Assembly (NCBI GenBank): GCA_013213785.1
Contig: JABSPZ010000009.1
Location: 124,001-188,000 of the forward strand
Direction: 5' to 3'
DNA: 64,000 bases
From: Henriciella sp.
Lineage (GTDB): Bacteria; Pseudomonadota; Alphaproteobacteria; Caulobacterales; Hyphomonadaceae
Below are positions 42,723 through 53,800 of this stretch, in pieces. Under the pieces are notes generated by a model, which saw nothing but the letters and a program-made list of their open reading frames with translations, searched no databases and had not been told where the DNA came from. The position numbers were made by a program, and so were the translations under genes. Position 1 is the first letter of the stretch; each line of letters starts with the position of its first letter.

Positions 42723-45509
42723 CTACCAGCGCTTTGCAATCCGGAAGCCAAACTGACGTGGCTCCAGAAGGAAGACATTGGTGAACAGACCAGACGAAGC
42801 ATCGGTCAGATACTGGTTGGTCAGCTGATCTTCTTCGAGCAGGTTCTTCACGAAGAGTTCCAGTTCCCAATCGGCATCGACGTTTGTCAGCTGGATCGCC
42901 GCATTTGCGTTTTGGAAGCTATCCAGACGGTCTGCTTCAAGATTGAAGATCCGTGTGAAGACTTCGCCGCGGTGATAGAAGTCCCCCCGCACTGAGAGAT
43001 CCCAGCTTGGGTTGATGTCGAAGACATATTCCGCACCGACTGAGAACGTGATCTCAGGCGCAAGCGGGAGTTTGTTACCCGATACATCAACCGGATTACC
43101 GACGTTCCCAGCAAATGTTGGAAGGCCATTGCCCGCCAAGAACTGGTTCAGTGTTGCGCCACCCAGGGCGTCTTGCGCAGCATCTGGTGTACACAAGAAG
43201 GCCGCAAGACCCGCGAACGCTCCGCCACCTGCGGTGAGGAGGGTGTTCACATCTGCGATTGGGGCGACACAGTTTTGTGTTGTGCCTGCATCTTTAACAA
43301 CCACGAGGTTTGGATCGCCGCCCGTTTGGTCATACGTGTCCAGAAGCGGATCTTGGTCCGCGAGCTCTGAATTCAGTAGACCAATCGTCGAGTCGATCCG
43401 GAAGTTCTCGGTGACTTGATAATAGAATTCGCCTTCAAAGCCGAACACGGTCGCATCTACGTTTTCGTTGACTGACGTCCGGTTCACGATGGATGAGATC
43501 TGATATCCCTCATAATCGTAGTAGAACGCTGCCAGGTTCAAGATACCAGCGCCGCCGAAGAGCGTACTCTTAGAGCCAACTTCGATCGCGTTGATGAACT
43601 CAGGGTCAAACGTGTTGCTGACCGCTTCAAGGCCTGCAGACTGCGGTGGGTTGATACCGCCGCCCTTATAGCCTCGTGCAAGGCTACCATAGAGCAAAGT
43701 GTCATCCGTTGGGCCAAAGGCACCGGCTTGATAGTCGAAGCCAAAGCGTCCTGTGACTTCTTCAAACTCAGCCTCTTGGGCCGGACCGCCTTGAAGGAAG
43801 CCGTTCTCAACGCCCGGTCCGACCGAAGCGGGAGCAAGCAATAGGCTTGGTGTATTTTCTTGGCGCTTCTTATCGTTGGTGTATCGAAGGCCTAAGGTCC
43901 ACTTCAGATTGTCTGTGGCGTTCCAGTAGGCTTCACCAAATGCACCCAATGCATCGAGCTTATATGGGCTGCGGCTTCTGAAATATGTGCGGTCACCAGG
44001 GAGACCTGTCGCAACACCCAATGCTTCAGCGGTGTTGAAGAACACGAAATAGTTCGTCTCGCCGATTGTATCGAGCTTAAGCGCGCCAACCGTGAAGTTG
44101 AAGTCACCGTCGAAATCAGACTGAAGACGAGCCTCCATAGACGTCGTTTCAAAATCTGAACTAGATAGATCCGTCGCGAGGAGTGTATCCGCTGGAGCAC
44201 GCAGGCGCGTGTCGACAGGGATGTTCAGGCCAAGAGCAGGTCCGCCGGCAAAGTCACCATCGCCATCTCCATCTAGATCTGGCGTCAGTGGGGTAATGTT
44301 GAAACCGACTGTACCTATGCCTTTGTTATAGTCGTCGGTAAAACTCCGGAAGTTATCGTTATGACTCGCGAGCAATGTAAGCGTCAGATCGTTGTCAAAC
44401 TCGTATTGAAGTTCAACCTGCACGGTGTTTGACTCACCTTCAAAAGTCGGGACGAGATTTGTTTCAAACTCACGCAGATTGCTTGAAGTCGTCGCACCGG
44501 CATTCGTATCGGACCCGATGCTATCCAAGAGGCCGAGGCTTCCAGCTAGGACGCCGCCGAGCGTACCGCCCGTATTAACCGTGCCGAGGCCTGGGCGAAC
44601 TTGAATTGGGTTGCCATTGCCGTCACGAGCGTAGCCGAGACCTTCGATCTGGTATGGCACACAGCCTTGGTTGAACGGGAATGGACGCGTGTCTTTTGTA
44701 CAAAGCTGTTTCGTCGCCCGTGTTCGGGTTGAGTCTTCTTCGTAATGCTCACCCATCAACCAGAATGAGAGCTTGTCAGTGATATCACCGCCAAGTGTCC
44801 CGCGGATCGCCCACAAGTCGCGGCCATCGACATCTTCTTTGCTTCCATCGGGGAGAAGGGCGTCTGAATAGCCGTCTCTCGTCAAGCGGAAGCCAGCAAC
44901 GCGAGCGGCCAAGCGCTCACCCAATGGGACATTGATATGGCCCGTGGCTTTGACATTGTTGAACTCGCCAATCGTCAGTTCAGCGCTTGCATTAAACTCT
45001 TCGAGAACCGGCTTGGCGGTAATCGCGTTGACCACGCCGCCTGTCGCGTTCCGGCCATAAAGCGTACCTTGAGGTCCGCGCAAGATCTCGATCCGCTCCA
45101 CATCGTAGAACTCTGTCTCGAGCAGTGTTGAGCCCGACGATGATACGCCATTGACGTGCGTACCCACGGCCGCATCTGACGACGCCCCAACCGCCGCGTT
45201 GATGATGCCTCGGATACTGATGCCCCCAGCAGAGAAGTTCCCCTGCGTAGAGCCAAAGTTCGGAATGTTGAATTGGAGGTCAGAACCCGTGTCGATGTTC
45301 AGACGCTCAAGTGCGTCAGGATCAAACGCGGAGACCGCGATTGGAACATCCTGGATTGATTCCTCTGTTTTCTGGGTCGTCACGACCACTGTGCTCAACG
45401 TACGAGCACCCTCGTCTTCTTGGGCAATTGCGTGCGGCGCTGCGGCCGACAATGCGAGTGCCGAAGCACCTGCCAAAAAGACATAATTCGAGTGTCTTGA
45501 GACTTTCAT
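42723..45509 (-). CDS. TonB-dependent outer-membrane receptor
   Basis: A 928-residue receptor. Signal peptide about 1-29; TonB box TLSTVVVTTQKTEE; plug domain ESIQDVPIAVSAFDPDALERL to RGIINAAVG; then a 22-strand barrel ending in the aromatic FRIAKRW typical of outer-membrane proteins. Four cysteines in extracellular-loop positions (LCTKD, GCVPY; NCVAP, LCTPD) may form two disulfides. The plug resembles the iron-siderophore/unspecified substrate class of sphingomonad-type receptors. Substrate unknown. GGAGGAG precedes the ATG. Divergent from queC with a CRP-like palindrome between. Confidence 0.93.
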   Translation of the reverse strand: MKVSRHSNYVFLAGASALALSAAAPHAIAQEDEGARTLSTVVVTTQKTEESIQDVPIAVSAFDPDALERLNIDTGSDLQFNIPNFGSTQGNFSAGGISIRGIINAAVGASSDAAVGTHVNGVSSSGSTLLETEFYDVERIEILRGPQGTLYGRNATGGVVNAITAKPVLEEFNASAELTIGEFNNVKATGHINVPLGERLAARVAGFRLTRDGYSDALLPDGSKEDVDGRDLWAIRGTLGGDITDKLSFWLMGEHYEEDSTRTRATKQLCTKDTRPFPFNQGCVPYQIEGLGYARDGNGNPIQVRPGLGTVNTGGTLGGVLAGSLGLLDSIGSDTNAGATTSSNLREFETNLVPTFEGESNTVQVELQYEFDNDLTLTLLASHNDNFRSFTDDYNKGIGTVGFNITPLTPDLDGDGDGDFAGGPALGLNIPVDTRLRAPADTLLATDLSSSDFETTSMEARLQSDFDGDFNFTVGALKLDTIGETNYFVFFNTAEALGVATGLPGDRTYFRSRSPYKLDALGAFGEAYWNATDNLKWTLGLRYTNDKKRQENTPSLLLAPASVGPGVENGFLQGGPAQEAEFEEVTGRFGFDYQAGAFGPTDDTLLYGSLARGYKGGGINPPQSAGLEAVSNTFDPEFINAIEVGSKSTLFGGAGILNLAAFYYDYEGYQISSIVNRTSVNENVDATVFGFEGEFYYQVTENFRIDSTIGLLNSELADQDPLLDTYDQTGGDPNLVVVKDAGTTQNCVAPIADVNTLLTAGGGAFAGLAAFLCTPDAAQDALGGATLNQFLAGNGLPTFAGNVGNPVDVSGNKLPLAPEITFSVGAEYVFDINPSWDLSVRGDFYHRGEVFTRIFNLEADRLDSFQNANAAIQLTNVDADWELELFVKNLLEEDQLTNQYLTDASSGLFTNVFLLEPRQFGFRIAKRW

Positions 45510-45670
45510 ATGCTAACTCCTCCCTCGGTGCCTGCTTTTGAAGCACGAGTTATTATTGCGTTTCCTCGCGGGCTCCCCATGTTGTCCGGGAATGCCTCAG
45601 TATGCATGACAGAGGCAGGTGTGACACTTTGTCAACAAGTTACGTAGGGGACGCGGCAATTGGCGGTCTT

Positions 45671-45692
45671 CTGTGTGACATATGTTACACAG
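45671..45692. promoter_or_regulatory. CRP/FNR-type palindrome between TonB receptor and queC
   Basis: CTGTGTGACATATGTTACACAG is a 22-base inverted repeat with one mismatched pair. Its core TGTGA-N6-TTACA matches the CRP consensus TGTGA-N6-TCACA except for one base. It lies 61 bases before the queC start and about 160 before the receptor start. Confidence 0.6.
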
Positions 45693-45752
45693 GCAAAAAT
45701 TTCGAAATCTGTGCCTGGAGTGGCCGTGGTTTCTAGGGAAAGAGAAGAAAAA

Positions 45753-46460
45753 ATGGCTGCCACGTCTGCCTTAGTACTTTTTTCGGGGGGACAAGACTCA
45801 ACCATTTGTCTTGCACACGCCTTAGCCCGTTACGACCGAATCGAAACGATTGGATTTGATTATGGTCAAAGACACTCGGTTGAACTTGGTTGCCGCCCCA
45901 AAGTCATTGAAGCGCTGCGCAAAAAGTTCCCAGAGTGGGCAGATAAACTCGGCGAAGATCATGTCTGCGATCTTTCCGTTTTAGGTGATATCAGCGAAAC
46001 GGCTATGACGTCCGAAACGGAAATCGTGATTTCCGAGAACGGCTTGCCCAACACATTTGTCCCAGGCCGAAACCTTCTTTTCCTCACCATGGCAGGCGCG
46101 CTCGCTTGGCGCCGCGGCCTCAAAACGCTCGTCGGCGGTATGTGTGAGACGGACTATTCAGGGTATCCGGATTGCCGACGCGAAACACTCGATGCGCAAG
46201 AATTGACGTTGTCGCGCGGCATGGATCGTCCCTTCACAATCGAAACGCCGCTTATGTGGCTCGACAAAGCTGAAACCTGGGAGCTTGCAGAAGACCTCGG
46301 GGGGCAAAAGCTCGTCGACCTCGTGATCGAAGAAACTCATACATGCTATCTTGGTGATCGGACGCATCGCCACGAGTGGGGCTATGGCTGCGGCACCTGC
46401 CCAGCCTGTGAGCTTCGCGCTAACGGTTATCAGAAGTGGCGTGCTAAGGTCCCTGCATGA
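45753..46460 (+). CDS. queC: 7-cyano-7-deazaguanine (preQ0) synthase
   Basis: A 235-residue ATP-dependent enzyme converting CDG to preQ0 with ammonia. The PP-loop is [15 protein letters not shown], and the zinc site is the C-terminal cluster [13 protein letters not shown] with an upstream TCYLGD cysteine. ATG 45753 is chosen over the track's 45660, because the added residues cover the operator region. Overlaps queE by four bases. Confidence 0.96.
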   Translation: MAATSALVLFSGGQDSTICLAHALARYDRIETIGFDYGQRHSVELGCRPKVIEALRKKFPEWADKLGEDHVCDLSVLGDISETAMTSETEIVISENGLPNTFVPGRNLLFLTMAGALAWRRGLKTLVGGMCETDYSGYPDCRRETLDAQELTLSRGMDRPFTIETPLMWLDKAETWELAEDLGGQKLVDLVIEETHTCYLGDRTHRHEWGYGCGTCPACELRANGYQKWRAKVPA

Positions 46461-47107
46461 AAACCTACTCCATCAAAGAAGCTTATGTGACTTTGCAAGG
46501 CGAAGGCGCGCAAACTGGCCGTGCGGCTGTCTTCCTCCGTTTCGCAGGCTGTAACCTGTGGTCCGGTTTGGAACGAGATCGCGCCAGCGCGATCTGCAAT
46601 TTCTGCGATACAGATTTCGTCGGCACGGATGGCGAGAATGGCGGTAAGTTTTCCGGTCCGGATGCTTTGGCAGCGCATGTAAAGTCTGTCTGGGATAGCG
46701 AGGCGCCCGAGGGCGGCGCGCCTTATGTGATTTGCACCGGCGGCGAACCTCTTTTGCAGCTCGATACCCCTGCAATAGCTGCCATCAAAGCTGCCGGTTT
46801 TGAGATTGGAATCGAGACGAACGGGACGCTGGTCGCGCCGGAAGGCTTAGATTGGATTTGTGTAAGTCCCAAAGCAAACGCACCAATCAAACAAGTTTCA
46901 GGCAATGAGCTAAAACTCGTCTTTCCGCAGGATGAAGCCGAGGCACAGCCGTCTCAATTTGAAAGCTTGCAGTTTCAACACTTTTTTCTCCAACCTAAAG
47001 ATGATAGGGCGCACGCCCAGAACATCGCGGCGACTGCCGCCTATTGTATGAAGCACCCGAAATGGCGATTGAGCTTACAAACACACAAACTGATCGGTCT
47101 GCCGTAG
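46457..47107 (+). CDS. queE: 7-carboxy-7-deazaguanine synthase
   Basis: A 216-residue radical-SAM enzyme making CDG from carboxytetrahydropterin. The cluster motif is the expanded C-x14-C-x2-C form ([20 protein letters not shown] followed by CDTDF), typical of proteobacterial QueE. The GG(E)P-like SAM segment is [15 protein letters not shown] overlaps the queC stop; its 3' end overlaps queD by about 46 bases. Confidence 0.95.
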   Translation: MKTYSIKEAYVTLQGEGAQTGRAAVFLRFAGCNLWSGLERDRASAICNFCDTDFVGTDGENGGKFSGPDALAAHVKSVWDSEAPEGGAPYVICTGGEPLLQLDTPAIAAIKAAGFEIGIETNGTLVAPEGLDWICVSPKANAPIKQVSGNELKLVFPQDEAEAQPSQFESLQFQHFFLQPKDDRAHAQNIAATAAYCMKHPKWRLSLQTHKLIGLP

Positions 47108-47484
47108 CGGTCGAAGGTCAGGTTTTCGAGATCACGAAAGCGGTCTCATTTGAGGCGGCTCATTATATGGGCGGAAAGCCTGAGGGGCATCCGTATCGCA
47201 ACGTGCATGGCCACTCATTCCGTTTGGAGGCAACGGTCGCTGGGACAGTGAAGCCCGGTGAAGAGTGGGTTCAAGATTTTTCTGAGCTCGCAGCCACATT
47301 GAGTGAAACCGCCAATAAGCTCGACCATTGTCTTTTGAATGAGATTGAGGGATTGGAAGTACCAACACTTGAGCGCATCGCGGTTTGGGCCGCAAATGAT
47401 CTCAAGCCGAAACTACCAGGTCTGAAAACGGTTGTACTCGCTCGCCCAAGTTTGGACGAGCGATGCGTTTTGGTAATCAGTTAG
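47062..47484 (+). CDS. queD: 6-carboxytetrahydropterin synthase
   Basis: A 140-residue tunnelling-fold enzyme. Zinc histidines are in FEAAHYM and NVHGHSFRLEA; catalytic residues lie in KLDHCLLNE and the late SLDERC segments. ATG 47062 inside queE is a better start than the TTG at 47044. Third gene of the queCED operon; the stop overlaps the convergent PhoX gene by four bases. Confidence 0.94.
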   Translation: MAIELTNTQTDRSAVAVEGQVFEITKAVSFEAAHYMGGKPEGHPYRNVHGHSFRLEATVAGTVKPGEEWVQDFSELAATLSETANKLDHCLLNEIEGLEVPTLERIAVWAANDLKPKLPGLKTVVLARPSLDERCVLVIS

Positions 47485-49412
47485 ACGCCGATCGGTCCAC
47501 CGCCAATTTTACGAATTGCAATCACTGTGGGACGCGGAGGCGTACCCTCATTGAAATCGGGCCAGCGTGTCGTTGGTGACTCAAATGTTGCCCCGTCGCC
47601 GTCGCCTGGGTGTTGAACCGATACGAACAGAGATTCTCCATCCTCGGTGAAACGTGGCCCGCAAACTTCTGCGCCGATCGGGGCGCGGAAGAAGGCTTTA
47701 CTTGTCCCGCGGCGCTCGCCCTCGGTTTCCATGGCCCAGATGCCGTCTGATGCACCGGTCGCTTCGTTGCCGTCTGTGGCCACCCAGAGGCGTCCAGATG
47801 GATCAACCGCACAATTGTCTGGGCTCCCGAACCAGCCATCATCACTGGTCAGCGGGTTCCAAGTCGCACCCACTTCGGCAACGCTCGGATCGCCGCAGCG
47901 AACGAGGATTTCCCAGCGTGATTGCGTTGCTGTGAAGTCGCGGTCAGGTTCCGTGATTTGAATGATATGCCCAAACTTATTGTTTGCGCGCGGGTTCGCT
48001 GGGTTGAGCTCGTCCTCTGTTCGGCGACTGTTATTGGTGAGCATCACCCAAACTGTGCCGGGTTCCGAATGTGGTTCGACATCTTCTGGGCGGTCCATCG
48101 GGGTCGCGCCAAGCAGGTCACCTGCGAGCCGCGCACCAATCAGGACATCGGCTTGTGAGTTAAAGCCGTTCTCTGGCGTCAGCTCACCCTCGCCATAGAC
48201 TAGCGGCATCCACTCGACCCAACCATCTTCATCAAACCGGGCGACATAAAGTGTGCCATCTTCAAGAAGATCTTTGTTGGCCTCTCGGTTGTCCGGATCA
48301 AACTTATTCTTCGATACGAACTTGTAGAGATAATCGAAGCGCTGATCGTCGCCCATATAAACAACGACATGTCCGTTCGGAGCGATGACGCTTTCAGCGC
48401 CTTCATGTTTGAACCGGCCGAGCGCGGTGCGTTTCTTTGGCGTTGAGGTTGGATCCATCGGGTCGACCTCAACAACCCAACCAAACCGGTTTGGTTCGTT
48501 TGGTTCTTTAGAGATGTCATAGCGCGAGAAATGGCGACCCCATTGGTACCAGCCGCCCGCAACGCCAAATCTCTTATGGTTTTCGGCTTCAGGATGACCT
48601 TCTTCCAAAGTGCCGAGGAAGTTGCCGTTGATGTTCTCTTCCGCCATCAGCCAAGTGCCCCAAGGCGTCGTTCCGCCAGCGCAATTGTTCATCGTGCCGG
48701 CAACAAGCAGACCTGACGGATCTTCTGTTGTTTTAACGCGGTCGTGTCCTGCGGCAGGGCCCGTCATTTTCATCGGCGTCGTGTGCGCCGTGATACGGCG
48801 ATTGTACGAACTTCCGACGACTGGCTTCCAGCCATCATCGGTGAGTTCGACCTCAACCACGCTGCCGCCATGCGCTGCCATCTCTGTCAGGCAGGCTTCT
48901 TTTGTCATTGAGGCAGGGTAGGTCGCGGCGATGCCGGGCTGCATGAGCAGGCTGGAGACATATTCGTGATTAACGCAAAGCAATCCGCGCTGAACGCCAT
49001 CGTCTCGGGTCGGCAGGGCGACGAAGCCGAGATAATCATTGTTGTAACCAAACTGGCGAAGCTGGGCGGCTTCGCTTTGGTTCATCGGGTCGAATTCCGG
49101 GCTGTCATCAAAGAGCGGATCCCCCCAGCGGATGACCTGATCGGTGGTGTAACCACTCGGGACATGATGCGTTTCATCCATGCCGCGCGTGATTTCTTCG
49201 AAATTGAAGGCCGCGGCTTGAGGGCTTTCCGGGATTTCTGAAAGCGGGATGGAGGTGTCGCTCGTCGCACACCCTGTCGCCATCAATCCTGTCGTGGCCG
49301 CCATTCCTGCGAGGAACCCTCGGCGGCTGAGCCGCGCTTCCACGATATCTCCGATCGTGCGTGCACCGTTTGCAATGCGCGGATTGGAGGTTGTGTTTTC
49401 TGAATGATCCAT
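47481..49412 (-). CDS. phoX: PhoX-family alkaline phosphatase, Tat-exported
   Basis: A 643-residue DUF839/PhoX protein: twin-arginine signal LSRRGFLAGMAATTGLMATGC, then a beta-propeller with typical segments (WGDPLFDDSPEF, NHEYVSSLLM, MNNCAGGTTPWGTW, AEENINGNF, FKHEGAESVIAPNGHVVVYMGDD, FGSPDNCAVDPSGRLWVATDG). PhoX uses Fe3+ and Ca2+ to hydrolyse phosphomonoesters. ATG 49412 has GGGAG upstream; the track's 49556 precedes the Tat signal by too much. No PHO box was recognised by eye. Divergent from the AI-2E permease. Confidence 0.9.
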   Translation of the reverse strand: MDHSENTTSNPRIANGARTIGDIVEARLSRRGFLAGMAATTGLMATGCATSDTSIPLSEIPESPQAAAFNFEEITRGMDETHHVPSGYTTDQVIRWGDPLFDDSPEFDPMNQSEAAQLRQFGYNNDYLGFVALPTRDDGVQRGLLCVNHEYVSSLLMQPGIAATYPASMTKEACLTEMAAHGGSVVEVELTDDGWKPVVGSSYNRRITAHTTPMKMTGPAAGHDRVKTTEDPSGLLVAGTMNNCAGGTTPWGTWLMAEENINGNFLGTLEEGHPEAENHKRFGVAGGWYQWGRHFSRYDISKEPNEPNRFGWVVEVDPMDPTSTPKKRTALGRFKHEGAESVIAPNGHVVVYMGDDQRFDYLYKFVSKNKFDPDNREANKDLLEDGTLYVARFDEDGWVEWMPLVYGEGELTPENGFNSQADVLIGARLAGDLLGATPMDRPEDVEPHSEPGTVWVMLTNNSRRTEDELNPANPRANNKFGHIIQITEPDRDFTATQSRWEILVRCGDPSVAEVGATWNPLTSDDGWFGSPDNCAVDPSGRLWVATDGNEATGASDGIWAMETEGERRGTSKAFFRAPIGAEVCGPRFTEDGESLFVSVQHPGDGDGATFESPTTRWPDFNEGTPPRPTVIAIRKIGGGPIGV

Positions 49413-49572
49413 GCCCGTGGCTCCCAAAAAAGACTTGCGACACAAATAGCTGAGTTCTGCGAAAGTTTTAGGACCAACGCAGAGGTCTATTGTCGCAGCG
49501 CCTCGCACAGCGCGCCTTTCGAATGGGCCGCAAATTAGACTATACCGGTCTGACAAAGGGAGGGCACGTCAC

Positions 49573-50694
49573 ATGGGACGATCACTAAATACCGGGATCT
49601 GGATCATCGCGACCGGCGTTATTATTGCGCTGCTTTATGTTGGTCGCGAGATCTTTGCGCCGTTCGCGCTTGCCGTATTTCTGTTTTTGATCGTTGAGGG
49701 GTTTGCCCGTTTCATTGACGAGCGATTGTCACTGCTCGACCGGCCCTGGGCACGTGGTGTCGCGATTTTGGTCGTCATTGGCGGGTTCATTGGGTTCCTA
49801 GCCATGATGGCACGGGGCATCGGTGAGTTTGGAAGTCAGGGCGATGCCTACTTGCTGAGGATCAATGGACTGATCGAGGCGATTTATGGCGCGCTTCAAC
49901 TCGGCAATGCGCCGACTCTAACTGAGCTCGTGTTTAATGAATCAGGGCAAGCTTTCCTGGGGACCATCGCATCAGCGACGAGTGGTTTAACCGGCGATCT
50001 CGTATTGATCCTGATCTATGTGGCCTTTCTTTTCCTCGCTCAATCGGCGTGGCCCAACAAACTGGATCGTGTCTTTGTCGATGAGGAAGACCGCCAACAA
50101 GTGAAAGATGTCGGCGATGCGGCGCGGCGGGGTATCGAGACTTACTTGTGGACGCAAACCGTGATCAGCGCGCTAATCACGACGCTGACCTATCTTACTC
50201 TACTAGCATTGGGCGTCGAGAACGCGCTCTTCTTATCGACACTAATTTTTGTGCTGAATTACATCCCAACGATTGGTTCCATCGTCGCTGCACTGGTGCC
50301 GCCGCTCTTTGCGCTTGTGCAACCGGAGATTGCTGCTTGGATTCCTGGAGACGCGCCAAATGATAGCTATATTTTCGCGGCCTTGGTCTTCGCTGGCGTG
50401 AGTTTTTGGCAGTTCTCGATAGGAAACTTTGTGCAACCCAGGATTATGGGGGATACGCTCAACCTGTCGGCCCTGATCGTTCTGCTTGGACTGGCAATTT
50501 GGGGTGCGATCTGGGGCATTCCTGGGATGTTCCTGTCAGCCCCGCTAACTGTATTGATGATGATTCTCTTCGCCCAGTCGCCGACAACCCGCTGGATTGC
50601 GATCCTTCTCTCGGCAAATGGCGAACCTTTGTCGCATGAATCTACTACAAAAATACCAGATGAAGCCAAAGAAGACGCTGGTATCCCGCAATAG
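49573..50694 (+). CDS. AI-2E family transporter
   Basis: A 373-residue membrane protein of the AI-2E/UPF0118 family with about eight helices: paired N-terminal helices (IIATGVIIALLYVGREIFAPF), a large soluble loop near residues 80-150, and the conserved C-terminal block (FILNYIPTIGSIVAALVPP as FVLNYIP..., FVQPRIMGDTLNLSALIVLLGL). Members export AI-2 or act as Na+/H+ antiporters; the role here is unclear. GGGAGGG precedes the ATG. Confidence 0.9.
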   Translation: MGRSLNTGIWIIATGVIIALLYVGREIFAPFALAVFLFLIVEGFARFIDERLSLLDRPWARGVAILVVIGGFIGFLAMMARGIGEFGSQGDAYLLRINGLIEAIYGALQLGNAPTLTELVFNESGQAFLGTIASATSGLTGDLVLILIYVAFLFLAQSAWPNKLDRVFVDEEDRQQVKDVGDAARRGIETYLWTQTVISALITTLTYLTLLALGVENALFLSTLIFVLNYIPTIGSIVAALVPPLFALVQPEIAAWIPGDAPNDSYIFAALVFAGVSFWQFSIGNFVQPRIMGDTLNLSALIVLLGLAIWGAIWGIPGMFLSAPLTVLMMILFAQSPTTRWIAILLSANGEPLSHESTTKIPDEAKEDAGIPQ

Positions 50695-50831
50695 TTACAG
50701 ATTTGGATGAATTTTTTTCTTGGCTTAATCCCTGCAACAATCCATATACGTCAGCGTAGGGATAATTTTAGTCACATCGTAATCTGGCCTCCGCGTGCGT
50801 CCCCCCACCCAGCCTGCGGATGAGGCCAGTA

Positions 50832-50865
50832 GAGCCCGCCGAGCAAGTCCCTGCACGGCGGGCTC
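50832..50865. terminator. GC-rich stem-loop between the AI-2E and GDH gene ends
   Basis: GAGCCCGCCG and CGGCGGGCTC form a perfect 10-bp stem around 14 bases, in the 195-bp gap between two convergent genes. Neither side has a clean U tract (a T-rich stretch follows on the plus strand), so a two-way terminator is likely but not certain. I see no ORF in this gap. Confidence 0.5.
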
Positions 50866-50889
50866 GCTCGTTATTGGTTTGTTGGTTTC

Positions 50890-53800
50890 TTAACTCGCCG
50901 CTTGAACGAATTTGCGAACAGCATCGGTTGCCAGAGCGAACTGGGCGAAGTTTGGCTGACTTCCTGTGTACTTTTTCAAGTCCTTTAGAAGCTCGCTTCG
51001 CGCGCTCTCATTCGCGCTCGACCACGCTTCTATCGTATCTGCCTGAAGTGCGAGTTTCGTCACTTCGCCTTGCAATGCTTCCAACTCTCTGGTCAGTCCA
51101 CGCGTCGCGAGGCGATCCCAGTAAGGCATGTCGGAGATCGCTTGATCTGCGGCCGCACGCAGCCGGTCTAAAGAGAGCGTATCGCCGATTGCGATATACG
51201 CGTTGGTTACTTGATGTGGTGCGGCACCGCTTTCTTCTGAAAGGCGACGCATGAGCGGTGCATCGGCAAGCAAAGCCCCGCGGACGATTTGATCGGCTAA
51301 TTCTACCGGAACACTATCGCGTGAGAGATGTTTCGTGCGTCGCTGCATGACCGCTTTCAAATAAGCGGGTAATGCGTCGATCTGGATTGCGCTCAAAGCG
51401 TCGGCGTTTGGCGCAAGCGCTGTGATGATCTGCACAATCGACCCCGACTGACCTAAGCTCAGCAGACCGTGTGTGTAACGCGCCAGCGACCCAGATAGCG
51501 ATCCATGTAACGCCAGTTGGCGCGCCGCCGGGACCTGATTATCCAATTGATCGATGCTGCTGCGCAGCGCCGCTGCGTCGAGCAAAGCGTACGCCGCTTC
51601 AAACGCCTCAACGATTCTGGCATTGCTCGCCCCGGTTTGCTCTCTCAGTCTGAGCATGAATACAGGTCCCGCGATGTCTATTATACGATTGGCAAGCACG
51701 GTCGAAATGATCTCGCGCTTCAATCGATGCACCTGCATGACGTCGCCATAGGTTTTCAGTGCGGCAGGGAAATAGCTTTGCAGCGTGTGCTGGAAATATG
51801 GGTCGTCGGGAACGCGAGATGCCACCAAATCATCAAATAGAACAATCTTGGTCCAGGCCATCAGGACCGCTATCTCAGGTCGGGTGAGCGCGCGTCCATC
51901 TTGCTTAAACTGCGCCATTTCGGCTGTGCTCGGAAGCCCTTCGACTTGGCGATCCAGCACGCCGCGTTCTTCCAAACGCACCATCAGGCGTTCAAGCGCG
52001 TCATGGTCTCGGGTTGCGGACTCTTCTGCCAGACTTAGCGCGCCAGTTTGAGCATAGTTGTGCGCCAGAACATGCCGGGCGACGTCATCGGTCATGGATG
52101 CCAGCAAAGAATTGCGCTCGCCGCTCGGCAGCTCACCGCGGCGGATCGCTTCGGTGCACAGGATCTTGATGTTGACCTCATGGTCTGAGCTATCGACCCC
52201 AGCAGAGTTATCGATGGCGTCAGAATTCACGCGCACTTTATTGAGGCCGGCTTGGATGCGACCGGCCTGCGTTACGCCCAGGTTCGCACCTTCCCCGATC
52301 ACTTTGGCTTTGAGTTCGGTGGCATCAATTCGGACGGCGTCGTTGGCGCGATCGCCCGCGTCTGCATGGGTTTCGGTGGTTGCTTTAATGTATGTGCCAA
52401 TACCGCCAAACCAAAGCAGTTCGCACTCCGCCTTTAGCAGCGCATGGATGAGCTCGTTGGGCGTGACTTGATCCGCCGATAAGCCTGTTAGAGTCTTGAT
52501 TTGGGGCGTCAGATCGATCGATTTAGCGCTGCGATCAAAGATGCCGCCACCTTCGCTGATCAGGGATTGATCATAGTCCATCCAACTGGAGCGCGGCAGA
52601 TCAAACATACGCTGGCGCTCTTCCCATAAGCGTTCTGGATCCTGAGGGGTGGGATCCACGAAGATGTGCATGTGATTGAACGCGGCCTGCAGGCGGATCT
52701 GCTTCGAGAGCAACATCCCATTGCCAAACACGTCCCCGCTCATGTCACCGCACCCAATGACGGTGAAGGGTTCGGATTGAATATCTTTGCCAATTTCACG
52801 GAAGTGGCGTTTCACGGCTTCCCAGGCGCCTCGGGCGGTGATGCCCATTTTCTTGTGGTCATATCCAGCTGATCCACCAGACGCGAACGCATCGCCTAGC
52901 CAAAAACCGTACGCCATACTGATTTCATTAGCGATGTCAGAGAAGGTGGCCGTACCTTTGTCAGCGGCAACGACCAAATATGGATCATCGCCGTCGTGAA
53001 TGACGGTGCGGCTTGGGTTCTGGACGCTGCCATCGATCAGATTGTCGGTCAGGCCCAAAAGGCTGGTGATAAAGGTCTTGTAAGCTTCAACTCCTGCGTC
53101 CCGGATGGCTTCGCGAGATCCGCCGCTCGGTAACTGTTTTGGGAAGAACCCGCCTTTCGATCCGACCGGGACAATCACCGCATTCTTAACCTGCTGCGCT
53201 TTGACCAATCCGAGCACCTCTGTTCGGAAATCATCGCGCCGGTCTGACCATCTCAAGCCGCCGCGTGCGACGGGGCCAAAGCGACAATGGACGCCTTCAA
53301 CCTGCGGAGAATCTACGAAGATTTCGCGATAGGGTTTCGGGTCTGGCAGGTCGACGAGTTCGCGGCTTGCAATTTTGAAGCTGATGAAAGGAAGGCTTTG
53401 CCCGTCTGGCGCCGTTTGGAAGAAATTGGTCCGCTGGATCGCAACGATGAGTTCCGATAGACGCCGAATAACGCGGTCATGATCCAAGGACGGAACGGCT
53501 TCCAGCTCCCGCTCAATCTCCGTCTGAATGCTACGGGTTTGCGTAACGCGGTCACCCTCCTGATCAGGGTCAAACCGGCTAGAAAACAGGCTGATGAGGT
53601 GGCGCGTAAGCGTTGGATTGACATTTAGCGCTTGGATTTGTGTTTGCCGCGCCGGATCTAGGCCGGACTGGTGCCGGTAAGCGCACAAAGCACGGCAAAG
53701 AGCGGCTTCGCGCCAGGTGAGGCCAGCATTGAAGATCAGCGCGTTGAAGCCATCATTCTCAGCAAGCCCGCTCCAAACGGCGACAAAGGCCTCTTCAAAC

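Noticed and set aside
45510-45752. preQ1 riboswitch upstream of queC
   Set aside because: I could not find the short H-type pseudoknot with its A-rich tail; a protein-type palindrome is present instead.
50748-50830. Small regulatory RNA in the AI-2E/GDH gap
   Set aside because: Only a stem-loop without a promoter-like element is visible; it is better read as a terminator.
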